Part shown: piece by piece, positions 61,315-64,000 of the stretch
Layout: every line of letters starts with the position of its first letter
Position numbering within the stretch: position 1 is the stretch's first letter
Made by a program: the position numbers and the translations under genes
DNA from: Endocalyx cinctus
Lineage: Eukaryota; Ascomycota; Sordariomycetes; Amphisphaeriales; Apiosporaceae
Reading direction: 5' to 3'
Assembly (NCBI GenBank): GCA_001600455.1
Contig: BCKC01000007.1
Coordinates: 1,107,394-1,171,393, forward strand
Length of the DNA: 64,000 nucleotides
Notes under the pieces: generated by a model
Told to the model about the DNA's origin: nothing
What the model saw: the letters and a program-made list of their open reading frames with translations, nothing else
The model's database searches: none

Positions 61315-64000
61315 GATGCGTTAGGTTGGAGGAAGCCGAAGTCTCTTCGATGCTCGTGACACTTTCTCTTAACATAATCCCCCCCTAAACTTGAACAGGA
61401 CGTACCTCCTAAGTTATTCCTCGAGGAGGGCTCGCGTCCCTTGTTATTGAACTTTTGTTTGGTAGAGGTAGACAAAGTATCATATTCATGTTCTACGGCT
61501 ATTCGCCGCTATGTTCCATTGTACGGCCGCAAACGGAAGATAATTATACAACGCCAGTTCACACTAAGGCGCTGTAATTGAGACAATAGGCACGGAAGCG
61601 ATTTATTCCTAGATTTCTATTTTTGAGAATCTTTGTTTAGTGGCAATATTCGACCATTGTTTAAATATACTTATTTTTTTTTTTTTTTCGAGCCAGTACT
61701 TATTACTTGCCGAAACGGTGGATAGACTTTACAAATCTGAGATTTATTGTTTTATGAGCTTTTCCCCTACACACGCGAGTTGCTTTCGACTTCAGAATGT
61801 GGTAATTGTAATTACTACACATTCCAATTATAGTCTTACTAGATATTTCGTATGAGCCTACACAATCCGGTGAGACAGCACTCCTTCTATTTTGGAGCAG
61901 CATTTCTAAAGGATATTATATGACGATTAAAACAACAACAACAATGAAGAAAGTAGTGAAATAATGTTCATAATGGCTCTCTGCATATACAAGTACAATC
62001 TTCGATTTCAAATTTTGGCTAATTGAATAATAACAACTGCCATTGTACATCTTCATAGCATTAGAATAGATGGATAAAAATATGAAGTAAGTATCAGGTG
62101 CCTTTATGTTATATAATTACGTGTATATAAACAGTTTATCCTAGATATGTCGTATGGGAGCTTGTCATGGTTTTCCAGAGCTGTACTAGTTAGAGTGCGA
62201 GAGAGAGATAGGGTACGTGTGAGGATATATGGTACGTTAGAGTGTAGGGTCGCACAGTTATATAGCCAGAGCTTAGCGATAGGGTAGCAGTGTAATCCAA
62301 CAGCCTAATAAATAACTTCATTGATTCTTGACCTTTCTATCCTATATGAGAGGCGGGAGCCTCTCCCTTATATAGAACTATCTTGGGCTACCAAGGGTAG
62401 CCATAGCCACGCTTCTAACTACATGACCCAGCCTAATGTCCCTAACAGTAGTCAGAGTGTAGGCTATCAGTGGAAAGACAAGGTAGTGTAAGAATATGAT
62501 AATTGATTTATTGAATCTTAACGTCCCTTTTATATTTACGAGGGAATCCTTCCCTTTATATAGATGTGCTCTGTTTAAGTTACCCGGAGGGTAGCTGTAG
62601 GTAAGCCGCTGAAGCAGGCTGGCGAACAAATACCCCTGCTATAGAGTCACGTTGACACTTGCTTAGATACTACTCTATCAACTAAGACATGATTTATTAT
62701 TAAATTAAATAGGGCCGAGAAAGTCGAGTAGTGCTGTTATCTTAACCTGGCTAATAATGATGATGTAAAAGCTTTTACGTTTTATCAATGGTTCTCCCCT
62801 AGTTTTCACTCTCCTACAAATGTATTGTCAAATCACTTGCCTCCGTACTAATTTCTCTTGTCTGGTCAAATATTTTCCCCACATATATTTAGATGCTAAC
62901 TGTGTGAGACCGAGGAATAGTGAAAGTAAAAGAAGTACCAAGTGATAATGATGTTCTTGTCGAGTCACATATGTGAACGAATTCCTAGATTGTTTACACT
63001 TTTATTGGTAGAATCGGCAATCGGCAGAGGAGAATAGCTGTATGCTTCCAGGAGTCCACTGTGTTTGAAGAAAAGTAAAACAAAATAAAGTTCGAACTGT
63101 ACCCACGATGCCACCTCAGCTCTTGGCTTATGCGCGAGATGGAAGTGCCTAATACCCATAGACCACGTAGTTTTCGTACAAATCCGTAGAACTTTGTTAG
63201 TTACTTTCGTTCGTATGTTTTCATTTTATAAATCGATGGTTATGCTATGTGCTAATATATGGAATAAGACATCTTGACCAGTGACTCGCAACGAATAGCA
63301 ACGACTGCTTCCTTGAGTAGTCATTAGATAGGTACGAGAAACCAGAAAATGATGGATCTAGAACCAATATATATACTGAGATATCTTGGACACGAGGCCG
63401 CCACTGGTACCACCGAAGTTGAATCAAGTCCTTTTAGGACACCGAGGCGCTGCAATATGTATGGGCATCATTTATGAACAGCAGAAACTTCTCAGCTAAC
63501 GTTAGGCTTTGGGCTGTTTTGTCGATCCCGGTGATTTTAGCAATGCACCTGATACTCCCTATGAGAACCAAAAACTGGTGCTCGGAATAGTTTTAACGGC
63601 ATGAATTCCGACTTTACGTTTGGCGAACCACAGAACTATATCCATTAGCGCCCCAGGGGGGTCCACGAGCATTATTACCATTCTTCTAACATTGTTTTAG
63701 TTCAGGACTTAATGATAACTCTTAATTCGGTCTGTGCTGTAAGATACGGATGGAGAAAGATTAGATGTTATGTGACAGTGGGCTACTGATCCAGCAGATC
63801 TGGCAATGGCGAGGGATTGAGATGGAGATCCGAAATCGCCCACATACGTGCCTCCCAGCAAATCCCATAGTTGAGTATGCCCATACACACGTGTGAGACA
63901 CACAAACACACACACACAGCAAAAAGATAACAGTGCCACTAATTTTCAGGCGTGTCCATGAAAACTTTCGGAAGAGTCCTATTCCTTGGCGCGAATGAGT
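61315..64000. other. Gene-free right end with a diverged LTR-like repeat
   Basis: No gene is supported. The first part is the kinase upstream region. A T-run lies near 61674-61688. Between about 62190 and 62640 there is repeat-like sequence that includes two related copies of one element. A short CA repeat lies at 63902-63919. Remaining open frames are short and without domains. Confidence 0.5.
62321..62600. repeat. Diverged direct repeat, possibly LTR-derived
   Basis: Two copies, about 62321-62406 and 62511-62600, share the same order of words: TTGATTCTTGACC/TTGAATCTTAACG, a GAGG...CCTCTCCCTTATATAG/GAGG...CCTTCCCTTTATATAG core, and GGGTAGC(C/T)(A/G)TAG. Upstream parts (GAGTGTAGG, GGTAG-TGTAA) also match. 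The 'TCCCTTATATAG' core looks like a promoter of a retrotransposon LTR, but no internal coding region or target-site duplication is visible. Confidence 0.5.

Overview
The window is nuclear DNA from a filamentous ascomycete (Pezizomycotina). Short introns (about 55-240 nt) carry GTRNGT-type donors, CTRAC/CTAAT branch sites and YAG acceptors. Several families are typical of these fungi: a HET-domain protein, a NACHT-type STAND protein, a Zn2Cys6 regulator, fungal Med1, an INO80 Ies4-like protein and a lipoxygenase. AT-rich intergenic DNA full of A/T homopolymers separates more GC-rich exons. Dispersed TACCTAGGTA and TACGGAGTA words suggest a Sordariomycete-like genome, but genus and species cannot be fixed from sequence alone.

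Layout, left to right. Casein kinase I (571-2171, minus). A 5 kb gene-poor stretch with an assembly gap (6983-7137). A block resembling allorecognition or innate-immunity loci: a NACHT STAND protein (7221-11338, minus), a divergent DUF7025-like/AAA+ ATPase (11828-13996, plus) and a convergent HET-domain protein (14206-16220, minus). A 2-oxoglutarate/Fe(II) oxygenase (17383-18614, plus) and an AIM24-family protein (19683-21238, plus). A 4.9 kb desert. A six-exon Zn2Cys6 regulator (26170-28270, plus). An intronless 705-residue orphan (30448-32565, plus). Mediator subunit 1 (33839-35952, plus), tail to tail with a lipoxygenase (36300-38757, minus). A short-chain dehydrogenase (41342-42321, plus), convergent with a metaxin-type SAM subunit (42620-43622, minus). 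A lone 79-residue protein (47239-47478, plus) in a 7 kb desert. A RanBPM/Gid1-like protein in eight exons (50818-53383, minus). An Ies4-like protein (55811-56743, minus). A divergent protein kinase (59792-61314, minus). The last 2.7 kb has no supported gene but carries a diverged LTR-like direct repeat.

Gene models were built by hand by joining reading frames at splice signals. Almost every join keeps phase and restores a recognisable domain. The least certain is the lipoxygenase intron. Most genes are unrelated housekeeping or regulatory functions: signalling, transcription, mitochondrial outer-membrane assembly, CTLH/GID ubiquitin ligase and chromatin remodelling. The NACHT, AAA+ and HET trio is the only set that looks functionally themed.

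No complete transposon, rRNA, convincing tRNA or CRISPR array was found. The most unusual single observation is the last intron of the kinase gene. It is an exact multiple of three, free of stops and carries a (CAG)13 tract, so retention would insert a polyglutamine segment into the kinase C-lobe.
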